From assembly GCA_045649025.1 (NCBI GenBank), contig JAZRPB010000019.1, positions 1 to 22,281 on the forward strand: a stretch of 22,281 nt of DNA, read 5' to 3'. How positions within the stretch are numbered: the first letter of the stretch is position 1; the number at the start of each line of letters is the position of its first letter. This document shows positions 1-7,142 of this stretch, piece by piece. The stretch is from Ornithomonoglobus_A sp045649025. Lineage in GTDB: Bacteria; Bacillota; Clostridia; UBA1381. The notes beneath the pieces were generated by a model. It was not told the origin of the DNA. It was given only the letters and a program-made list of their open reading frames with translations, and made no database searches. A program made the position numbers and the translations under genes.

Positions 1-191
1 ATATTTAAAAGCCAGCTCCATTGACCTGCCATACCTACTGCCGCAAGACTTACATCTCCCAGCTGTCCCACCATAAGTGTATCCACCAGAACAAATGAGC
101 TTTGCAATAAATTCTGTACTGCAATAGGAATAGCCAAACCCAGAATTGAGCCCCAGAATTTTTTATCACCCAATAAATCCTTTAATATCAT
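1..191 (-). CDS. MATE family efflux transporter, N-terminal part (runs off window)
   Basis: The minus strand from an ATG at 189-191 encodes an open frame of 63 residues that leaves the window. It begins MILKDLLGDKKFWGS and continues with a hydrophobic segment and VLVDTLMVGQLGD, then AAVGMAGQWSW. The pattern of IPIAVQNLLQSSFVLVDTLMVG followed by LG is the classic first-helix region of MATE (multidrug and toxic compound extrusion) transporters, which export drugs or metabolites across the cytoplasmic membrane in exchange for Na+ or H+. The start is supported by an AGGTGG ribosome binding site just upstream. A promoter lies in the divergent region shared with the DMT transporter. Only about one seventh of a typical 450-residue MATE protein is visible, so the substrate cannot be judged. 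Confidence 0.85.
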   Translation of the reverse strand, partial: MILKDLLGDKKFWGSILGLAIPIAVQNLLQSSFVLVDTLMVGQLGDVSLAAVGMAGQWSWLLN

Positions 192-222
192 TTTCCACCT
201 CAAAATTTTACTTACTCTGCAT

Positions 223-251
223 ATTGTATCATAAATTACCACAAAACACAA
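223..251 (-). promoter_or_regulatory. Probable sigma-A promoter of the MATE gene
   Basis: On the minus strand there is TTGTGT (246-251), a 17-base spacer and TACAAT (223-228). The -10 box is good and the -35 box is partial. It lies about 30 bases upstream of the MATE start codon. Confidence 0.55.
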
Positions 252-287
252 TATATATTTTATCTTTTGCAATTATTTCCTTAAATA

Positions 288-316
288 TTGACATTTTATC
301 CACAAAATAGTAAAAT
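288..316 (+). promoter_or_regulatory. Sigma-A promoter of the EamA/DMT transporter
   Basis: A perfect TTGACA (288-293), a 17-base spacer and TAAAAT (311-316) lie about 55 bases before the start codon. This promoter and the MATE promoter point away from each other within about 100 bases. Confidence 0.75.
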
Positions 317-371
317 GATATGGTGTTGTTTAAAATAACACATTATAACTTAAAAACGGATGGAAATTATT

Positions 372-1313
372 ATGAAAAATCAAAGACTAAAAGGGAATTT
401 ATTACTGCTGCTCACCGCATTTGTGTGGGGGCTTTCCTTCATATCTCAAAGCAAGGGTGTTGAAACAATTTCACCTCTGTCATTTAACGGAATACGTTGC
501 CTGCTTGGCGGCGTTGTGCTTTTACCTGTTATTGCAATATTGGATAAAAGCAAAAAGAAAAAATGTGGAGAGGTACAAAAGCTCAATAAAACACTCATTG
601 TTGGCGGAATTGTGTGCGGTTGCTTTTTATGCTTTGCAAGCACACTGCAAACTATTGGTATGGTGCATACAAGTCCTGGAAAAGCGGGCTTTATAACTGC
701 ACTTTATATGGTTATTGTTCCAATAATAAATATATTTTGTAACAAAAAACCGTCACCAATAATTCTTTTATCGGTTTTAATTGCCGTTGGGGGACTTTAC
801 CTTATGTGCATAACCTCCGATATTTCCATAAACCAAGGCGATGTTTTAATATTCTTTTGTGCGTTTCTTTTTGCAGGGCACATTCTTGCTATCGACCATT
901 TCTCACCAAAGGTGGACGGCGTTAAGCTTGCGTGTTTGCAGTTCTTTGTAAGCGGAATAATTGATGTGGTATTAATGTTTATTTTTGAAAAGCCACAACT
1001 TATGCCAATCTTAAACTGTTGGGCATCTATTGGCTATTCGGGAATAATGTCTTGCGGTGTTGCATACACATTGCAAATTGTTGGTCAAAAATATACCGAC
1101 CCCACATCTGCCTCAATTTTAATGAGTTTAGAATCGGTTTTTGCAACACTTGCAACGGTTATTCTTGTTGCATTAGGCTGGGAGCTTACAGGCGGAGCAC
1201 TCACTTTAAGAGAAATCACAGGCTGCGTTTTAATGTTTGTGGCAATAATTCTTGTGCAGCTGCCAACTCCGCAAAAAAGCTCTTTTATGACAAAAAAACA
1301 ACAAAATCATTAA
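372..1313 (+). CDS. EamA/DMT family transporter
   Basis: This is a 313-residue integral membrane protein of the drug/metabolite transporter (DMT) superfamily, with two EamA-type halves of about five helices each. The first half opens with a hydrophobic helix containing TAFVWGLSFISQ, and a conserved MVHTSPGKAGFITALYMVIVP segment ends it. The second half has the typical ASILMSLESVFATL motif near residue 250. The length matches the family norm of about 290-320. I choose the ATG at 372 over the in-frame ATG at 360 because GGATGG at 358-363 is a plausible ribosome binding site eight bases before 372, while nothing suitable precedes 360. DMT proteins export or import small metabolites such as amino acids or purines; the substrate here is unknown. 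No clear terminator separates it from the antiporter gene downstream, though that gene has its own promoter. Confidence 0.85.
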   Translation: MKNQRLKGNLLLLLTAFVWGLSFISQSKGVETISPLSFNGIRCLLGGVVLLPVIAILDKSKKKKCGEVQKLNKTLIVGGIVCGCFLCFASTLQTIGMVHTSPGKAGFITALYMVIVPIINIFCNKKPSPIILLSVLIAVGGLYLMCITSDISINQGDVLIFFCAFLFAGHILAIDHFSPKVDGVKLACLQFFVSGIIDVVLMFIFEKPQLMPILNCWASIGYSGIMSCGVAYTLQIVGQKYTDPTSASILMSLESVFATLATVILVALGWELTGGALTLREITGCVLMFVAIILVQLPTPQKSSFMTKKQQNH

Positions 1314-1329
1314 TTATTGTCGACTTTCC

Positions 1330-1359
1330 TTGACAAAGCTTACATTAGTGTGTTAATAT
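1330..1359 (+). promoter_or_regulatory. Sigma-A promoter of the NhaC-type antiporter gene
   Basis: TTGACA (1330-1335) is followed after 17-18 bases by TTAATAT (1353-1359). The 11-base unit GTGTTAATATT is directly repeated at the -10 region, so a second overlapping -10 is possible. Confidence 0.65.
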
Positions 1360-1414
1360 TGTGTTAATATTTGCATTCTAAATAAAATGTAAAAACTAAC
1401 AGGAGGTTTTGAAA

Positions 1415-3028
1415 ATGAAATTTTTAAAGAAAAAAACTTATGTTGCTTTCTTGCTTATGCTAATAACGCTTGTGGCAACATCAATTGTTGCTTTTGCAAC
1501 AGGCGACGGTGCAACAAGTGAAGCACCAACCTTTTACGCAACTTTCTGGGCACTTGTTCCGCCATTGGTTGCAATTGTTCTTGCACTTATAACTAAAGAG
1601 GTTTACTCTTCTTTGTTTATAGGTATTGTGCTTGGCGGTCTGCTGTCTGCAAATATGCACCCCATCACAGCACTTGATAATATTTTAAATGATGGTATTA
1701 TCTCTGCAATTTCGGGCACTGCAGGTATATTTATGTTCCTTGTAATATTAGGTGCATTGGTTGCACTTATAAACAAGGCAGGCGGCTCTGCAGCATTCGG
1801 ACGTTGGGCGCAGACACACATTAAGTCACGTGTTGGTGCAATATTTGCAACATTTATATTAGGTATTCTTATCTTTATTGATGACTACTTCAACTGCTTA
1901 ACAGTCGGCAGTGTTATGCGTCCTGTTACAGACCGACACAAGATTTCAAGAGCAAAGCTTGCGTTTATAATCGACGCAACTGCGGCTCCAATCTGTATGA
2001 TTGCACCTGTTTCTTCTTGGGCAGCGGCAGTTTCAGAGTTTACAGAGGGCACAGGCTTTTCAGGTATAGAGCTTTTTGTTCGTGCAATTCCTTATAACTT
2101 CTACTCACTTTTTATGCTTGCATTTATAGTGATGATCACCCTTATGGCATTTGATTTTGGTCCAATGAAGCTACACGAATTCAACGCACAAAACAATGGC
2201 GACCTATTCACAAGCGGACAAGACAGTGCAGAAAAAGCAGAAGATATTGTTGCTAATCCAAAGGGAAAGGTTATCGACCTTATTCTGCCTGTTATAGTAT
2301 TGGTTATTTTATCGGTTATAGGTCTTATATATGTAGGCGGCTTCTTTGCAGGCGACAGCTTTATTACAGCATTTGGTAACACAGATGCAACTGTTGGCTT
2401 ACCATGGGGTGCTCTGCTTGCATTAATATTCACAATTTTCTATTTAATAATTCGCAGAGTAGTTACTTTTAAAGAAGCAATGGAATGTATACCAAAGGGC
2501 TTTATTGCAATGGTGCCTGCTATATTAATTCTTACATTTGCAACTGCTCTTAAGAATATGACAGGTCTTTTGGGTGCTGCTGAATTTGTTGAGGCACTTA
2601 TGGATTCTGCTGCTGCAGGCTTTGCAAACTTCTTGCCTGCTATTATATTTCTGGTTGCTTGTGTGCTTTCATTCTCAACAGGTACATCTTGGGGAACATT
2701 CGGTATACTTATCCCGATTGTTACTGCAATATTTGACCCAACAAGTGAGCTTTTAATAATTGGTGTTGCAGCTTGTCTTGCAGGTGCTGTTTGTGGCGAC
2801 CACTGTTCACCAATTTCCGATACAACAATTATGTCATCGGCAGGCAGCCAGTCTAACCACATAAATCACGTATCCACACAATTACCGTATTCAATAACTG
2901 TTGCACTTGTTTCATTTGTAACATACGTTCTTGCGGCATTTGTACAAAGTGCTTTTGTACTTCTACCGGCAGGTCTTGTGATACTATTTATAACATTAAT
3001 GGTTACTAAAAAGCTTACAAATAAATAA
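1415..3028 (+). CDS. NhaC family Na+/H+ antiporter
   Basis: This is a polytopic membrane protein of 537 residues, close to the usual 480-540 of NhaC-type (PF03553) antiporters. Family signatures are FIDDYFNCLTVGSVMRPVTD near residue 150, STGTSWGTFGILIP from about residue 421 and GDHCSPISDTTIMSSAGS from about residue 461. Such proteins exchange cytoplasmic Na+ for H+, or in some branches organic acids or amino acids, so the exact substrate is open. The start is the ATG at 1415, eight bases after a perfect AGGAGG (1401-1406); an in-frame TTG six bases earlier overlaps no better signal. The first 29 residues (basic start, hydrophobic stretch, AFA|TG) resemble a cleavable signal peptide, which is uncommon for this family. 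The gene has its own promoter and a hairpin terminator about 90 bases after its stop. Confidence 0.88.
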   Translation: MKFLKKKTYVAFLLMLITLVATSIVAFATGDGATSEAPTFYATFWALVPPLVAIVLALITKEVYSSLFIGIVLGGLLSANMHPITALDNILNDGIISAISGTAGIFMFLVILGALVALINKAGGSAAFGRWAQTHIKSRVGAIFATFILGILIFIDDYFNCLTVGSVMRPVTDRHKISRAKLAFIIDATAAPICMIAPVSSWAAAVSEFTEGTGFSGIELFVRAIPYNFYSLFMLAFIVMITLMAFDFGPMKLHEFNAQNNGDLFTSGQDSAEKAEDIVANPKGKVIDLILPVIVLVILSVIGLIYVGGFFAGDSFITAFGNTDATVGLPWGALLALIFTIFYLIIRRVVTFKEAMECIPKGFIAMVPAILILTFATALKNMTGLLGAAEFVEALMDSAAAGFANFLPAIIFLVACVLSFSTGTSWGTFGILIPIVTAIFDPTSELLIIGVAACLAGAVCGDHCSPISDTTIMSSAGSQSNHINHVSTQLPYSITVALVSFVTYVLAAFVQSAFVLLPAGLVILFITLMVTKKLTNK

Positions 3029-3050
3029 AAAAAGCGCAGACCACAAAAGG
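3027..3050 (+). repeat. Short left module of dispersed repeat, copy 1
   Basis: An A-run followed by GCGCAGACCACAAAAGGC begins at the stop codon of the antiporter gene. The same module, with a few changes, recurs at 22011-22035, about the same distance ahead of the larger repeat. A weaker match lies at 13454-13476. Confidence 0.6.
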
Positions 3051-3117
3051 CAAAGAATAAAGAGGCTTGCATAGTGTTACTTGCATCTTAAAAATAAAAA
3101 TTTTATATTATATGTGG

Positions 3118-3149
3118 AAAAATATTGCTTTTGGGCAATATTTTTCTTT
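3118..3149 (+). terminator. Intrinsic terminator of the antiporter gene
   Basis: A perfect 11-base-pair stem (3118-3128 with 3135-3145, arm AAAAATATTGC) with a six-base loop is followed by a T-rich tract. It lies inside the variable part of repeat copy 1. Confidence 0.7.
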
Positions 3150-3161
3150 TTATATGATGCC

Positions 3162-3282
3162 TTTTGCTACAAACAAACCTCACCACTCGACGTACCCTCG
3201 TACGCCTTCGGGTAACCCAAAAACAAAGCATTTGCTTTGCTTTTGGTTCGGTTTGTTCATTCTGCATCTTTTTTCCTGTCCC
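3162..3282 (+). repeat. Dispersed structured intergenic repeat, right module, copy 1
   Basis: These 121 bases recur at 22132-22253 in the same orientation with four substitutions and one extra T. The element can fold as a three-way junction. P1 pairs AACAAACC (3172-3179) with GGTTTGTT (3250-3257). P2 pairs CGTAC (3191-3195) with GTACG (3200-3204). P3 pairs 3217-3229 with 3234-3246 with one mismatch, and adds two outer pairs past a bulge. The right edge abuts the rpoC terminator. I do not recognise the family; it could be a MITE-like palindrome, a REP-like element or a structured RNA. The minus strand also carries a short open frame described in the findings. Confidence 0.85.
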
Positions 3283-3286
3283 TCAC

Positions 3287-3321
3287 AAAAAATGCTGATG
3301 CAAAATTGCATCAGCATTTTT
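3287..3321 (-). terminator. Intrinsic terminator of rpoC
   Basis: A perfect 15-base-pair stem (3288-3302 with 3307-3321, containing ATGCTGATGC) lies directly after the rpoC stop codon. On the minus strand it ends in a run of T. Because it also has T's on the plus strand, it may act in both directions. Confidence 0.85.
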
Positions 3322-3323
3322 AA

Positions 3324-6300
3324 TTATTTTATTTCATCGCTTGAAATTTCTTCGCCATCAAGTGTGATGTTAATATCTTTATATATACTCATACCTGTAC
3401 CTGCAGGAATAAGCTTACCAATTATAACATTTTCCTTTAAGCCAAGAAGTGGGTCAACCTTACCCTTTATAGCTGCATCTGTAAGAACCTTTGTGGTTTC
3501 CTGGAACGATGCTGCCGACAAGAATGAATCGGTTGCAAGTGATGCCTTTGTAATACCCAAAAGCACTGGTGAAGCTGTGGCAAAGTTTGTGCCGCCATTT
3601 TGTTCAACTCTCTTGTTTGCATCCTCAAGCTCAAACTTATCCACAAGTGAGCCGATTAGCAAATCAGTATCGCCTGCCTCTTCAACTCTTACTTTTCTTA
3701 ACATTTGTCTTGTTATAACCTCAACGTGCTTATCGTTGATGTCAACACCCTGCATACGATATGTTCTTTGTACTTCACGAGTGATATATACCTGAACATC
3801 GTGCGGACCGTTTATAGCAAGAATATCATTTGGGTTAATTGAACCTGTGGTTAATTGGTCACCCGCTTCAATAACGTCTCCATCGTGTACCTTTATGCTT
3901 GCAGCATATGGTATAACATATGTTTTTGCTTCGCCATTTTCGTCGTTAGTGATTATAACCTCACGTTTACGCTTTGTATCACTTACGCTGACTCTACCGC
4001 CAATTTCCGAAATGATAGCAACACCCTTTGGCTTTCTTGCTTCAAAAAGCTCTTCCACACGGGGAAGACCCTGTGTGATATCGCTGCCCGATGCAACACC
4101 GCCGGCGTGGAAGGTACGCATTGTAAGCTGTGTACCAGGCTCACCAATTGATTGAGCAGCAATAATACCAACTGCTTCACCAACATTAACAAGCTCGCCT
4201 GTTGCAAGGTTTGTACCATAACATTTAGCACAAACACCAATTCTTGACTGACAAGTCAATACGCTTCTTATATAAACCTTTTCAATACCTGCTTTAATAA
4301 TCTTATCTGCCTGGATTTCGCTAATCAACTCGCCGCCCTTTGCAAGCACTTCGCCTGTTTGAGGATGAAGAACGTCCTCCATTGCAATACGGCCAACAAT
4401 ACGGTCATATAATGGCTCTATGCTTTCCTTGCCGTCTGTGATTTCTGCCATCCATTCGCCGCGTTCTGTGCCGCAGTCAACTTCTCTTACAATAACATCC
4501 TGTGATACGTCAACAAGACGTCTTGTTAGATAACCCGAGTCGGCAGTACGTAGGGCTGTATCGGTAAGACCTTTTCTTGCACCGTGTGATGAAATAAAGT
4601 ATTCCAATACGTTAAGACCTTCACGGAAGTTAGCTCTTATAGGAATTTCAACTGTACGTCCTTGTGTATCCGCCATAAGACCACGCATAGCAGCAAGCTG
4701 TCTTATCTGGTTTGTGCTACCACGGGCTCCTGAATCCGCCATCATAAAGATTGGGTTAAATTCACCCAAATGCTCCATCATTGCGTCTGTAACCTGTGAC
4801 GATGCATCCGACCAGATTTTTATTACTTCCTTGTATCTTTCCTCGTCGGTTAACATACCAAAACGGTACTTATTCATTACACCGTCAACCTGCTTTTCAG
4901 CCTCTGCAAGAATATCCTTTTTCTTTTCAGGAACGTGTATATCGGTAACTGCAACTGTTATTGCACCCTTTGTTGAGTACTTATAACCTGTTTCCTTAAT
5001 CTTATCAAGAACATCGGCAGTTACAGATGTTCCGTGAGCACGAATACACTTGTCTATTATTTTACCAAGCTGACTCTTACCAACAACCTCGTCTACTTCA
5101 AGCTTAAACATATCGTCTTCGGTTTCTCTTACGCAGTAGTTAATATCCTGCGGGATATTATCGTTAAATACAATAAGACCTACTGTACCTTCGATAAGCT
5201 TTTCCTTTTCGGTGCCGTCGATTGTCTTTTTGTTTATGAATTTAATTCTTTCGTGAAGTGTAACGCTGCCGTTGGCATATGCCATAATAGCCTCATCCTT
5301 TGAAGTAAACACCTTTATTGTATACTTCTTTAAGATGTTCATTACCCTCTTTAATGAAACCTTTATATCGCCAACACTTGTTTTTAATATAACAGGGTTT
5401 GCAATAATCTTTGTTTCGTTCATTAATACTGCGCTGCTTTCTTTCATATATGCCAAAACGTCGTTTATTGTATCAAATACCTTTAATTCTTCGTTTTCAT
5501 CATATACCTTTACATCAGCTTCAGGGTCTGCTGCAATTTCTTTAACAACCAGCTCAAGCTTTGGCTCGTTATCTTCTATTTCTTCTATTATCTTCTTATA
5601 GTTTTCTTTTTGCAATGTAAGATAATAACTACCAAGAATCATATCCTGTGTAGGAACTGTAACAGGATGTCCGTCCTGCGGCTTTAAGAGGTTATTAGCA
5701 CTTAACATCAAGAATCTTGCTTCTGATTGTGCTTCGGGTGAGAGCGGAACGTGAACAGCCATCTGGTCACCGTCGAAGTCGGCATTATATGCAGTACAAA
5801 CCAGTGGATGAAGCTTTAGTGCTCTACCCTCAACAAGTCTTGGTTCAAATGCCTGAATACCAAGTCGGTGAAGTGTGGGGGCACGGTTTAACAATACAGG
5901 ATGCTCTTTTATAACGTCCTCAAGAACGTCCCATACCTCTGCACTTGTTTTTTCAACCATTCTCTTTGCACTCTTTATATTATGAGCAAGCTTTCTTGAA
6001 ACAAGCTCCTTCATAACGAACGGCTTAAATAATTCTATTGCCATTTCTTTAGGCAAGCCGCATTGATAAATCTTAAGTTCAGGACCAACAACAATAACAC
6101 TACGTCCTGAATAGTCAACACGCTTACCTAAAAGGTTTTGTCTAAATCTACCTTGCTTACCCTTTAACATATCCGAAAGAGATTTAAGCGGTCTGTTACC
6201 AGGACCTGTTACAACTCTGCCGCGTCTGCCGTTATTTATAAGAGCATCAACAGCCTCTTGCAACATTCTCTTTTCGTTTCTTATAATAATTTCAGGAGCA

Positions 6301-7124
6301 CCAAGCTCTAAAAGCTTCTTTAGACGGTTGTTTCTATTTATTACTCTACGATATAAATCGTTTAAGACGGATGTTGCAAAACGACCACCATCAAGCTGAA
6401 CCATAGGTCTTAATTCTGGCGGAATTACAGGAATAACCGACATTATCATCCATTCAGGACGGTTACCTGAAATTCTGAATGCTTCCACAATTTCAAGTCT
6501 TTTTATTATTCTTGCCTTCTTTTGACCCTGTGCAGTTTCAAGCTCTTCCTTTAATTCTTCAGAGAGCTTTTGTACATCTATTTTTTCAAGAAGTTTTTTT
6601 ACTGCTTCAGCACCCATACCTGCACTGAATGTGTTACCGTATTTTTCTCGTGCTTCTCTGTATTCGCTTTCTGAAAGCACCTGACTTTCCATCATATTTG
6701 ATGTACCCTTGTCGGTTACTATATATGCAGCAAAATACAAAACCTTTTCAAGATACCTTGGTGAAATATCGAGCATTAAGCCAATTGATGACGGAACACC
6801 CTTGAAATACCATATATGTGACACAGGTGTTGCAAGCTCAATGTGACCCATTCTTTCACGTCTGACCTTTGCCTTTGTAACTTCAACGCCGCAACGCTCA
6901 CAAACCTTGCCTTTGTATCTTATCTTTTTATATTTTCCGCAATGACATTCCCAGTCCTTTGTTGGACCAAAGATTTTTTCGCAGAATAAACCTTCCTTTT
7001 CAGGCTTCAATGTACGGTAATTTATTGTTTCAGGCTTTGTAACCTCACCCTTCGACCACGAAAGTATGGTTTCGGGAGATGCGATACCTATTTTTATAGC
7101 TTCAAAACTATTAAATTCTAACAT
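3324..7124 (-). CDS. rpoC: DNA-directed RNA polymerase subunit beta-prime
   Basis: The largest catalytic subunit of RNA polymerase, 1266 residues. The N-terminal zinc site is C60, C62, C75, C78. The catalytic NADFDGD motif (447-453) carries the three magnesium-binding aspartates. The bridge-helix region begins near ADSGARGSTNQ (797-807), the second zinc site is C884, C958, C965, C968, and the trigger loop region follows GEAVGIIAAQSIGEPGTQ (about 982-1030). Compared from memory with the roughly 1200-residue Bacillus protein, the extra length lies mainly between residues 505 and 605, where a segment seems duplicated (see findings). The start ATG follows a purine-rich AGGAGAGGAGAG, and the gene begins 18 bases after rpoB, so the two are co-transcribed. 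A hairpin terminator follows the stop, so rpsL, rpsG and the fus/tuf genes are not next in this operon. Confidence 0.98.
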   Translation of the reverse strand: MLEFNSFEAIKIGIASPETILSWSKGEVTKPETINYRTLKPEKEGLFCEKIFGPTKDWECHCGKYKKIRYKGKVCERCGVEVTKAKVRRERMGHIELATPVSHIWYFKGVPSSIGLMLDISPRYLEKVLYFAAYIVTDKGTSNMMESQVLSESEYREAREKYGNTFSAGMGAEAVKKLLEKIDVQKLSEELKEELETAQGQKKARIIKRLEIVEAFRISGNRPEWMIMSVIPVIPPELRPMVQLDGGRFATSVLNDLYRRVINRNNRLKKLLELGAPEIIIRNEKRMLQEAVDALINNGRRGRVVTGPGNRPLKSLSDMLKGKQGRFRQNLLGKRVDYSGRSVIVVGPELKIYQCGLPKEMAIELFKPFVMKELVSRKLAHNIKSAKRMVEKTSAEVWDVLEDVIKEHPVLLNRAPTLHRLGIQAFEPRLVEGRALKLHPLVCTAYNADFDGDQMAVHVPLSPEAQSEARFLMLSANNLLKPQDGHPVTVPTQDMILGSYYLTLQKENYKKIIEEIEDNEPKLELVVKEIAADPEADVKVYDENEELKVFDTINDVLAYMKESSAVLMNETKIIANPVILKTSVGDIKVSLKRVMNILKKYTIKVFTSKDEAIMAYANGSVTLHERIKFINKKTIDGTEKEKLIEGTVGLIVFNDNIPQDINYCVRETEDDMFKLEVDEVVGKSQLGKIIDKCIRAHGTSVTADVLDKIKETGYKYSTKGAITVAVTDIHVPEKKKDILAEAEKQVDGVMNKYRFGMLTDEERYKEVIKIWSDASSQVTDAMMEHLGEFNPIFMMADSGARGSTNQIRQLAAMRGLMADTQGRTVEIPIRANFREGLNVLEYFISSHGARKGLTDTALRTADSGYLTRRLVDVSQDVIVREVDCGTERGEWMAEITDGKESIEPLYDRIVGRIAMEDVLHPQTGEVLAKGGELISEIQADKIIKAGIEKVYIRSVLTCQSRIGVCAKCYGTNLATGELVNVGEAVGIIAAQSIGEPGTQLTMRTFHAGGVASGSDITQGLPRVEELFEARKPKGVAIISEIGGRVSVSDTKRKREVIITNDENGEAKTYVIPYAASIKVHDGDVIEAGDQLTTGSINPNDILAINGPHDVQVYITREVQRTYRMQGVDINDKHVEVITRQMLRKVRVEEAGDTDLLIGSLVDKFELEDANKRVEQNGGTNFATASPVLLGITKASLATDSFLSAASFQETTKVLTDAAIKGKVDPLLGLKENVIIGKLIPAGTGMSIYKDINITLDGEEISSDEIK

Positions 7125-7142
7125 TAATCTACTCTCCTCTCC

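Noticed and set aside
3067..3795. Plus-strand open frame of 242 codons across the repeat and the end of rpoC
   Set aside because: It runs through a terminator, the repeat and antisense rpoC, and has no ribosome binding site. It is a chance frame.
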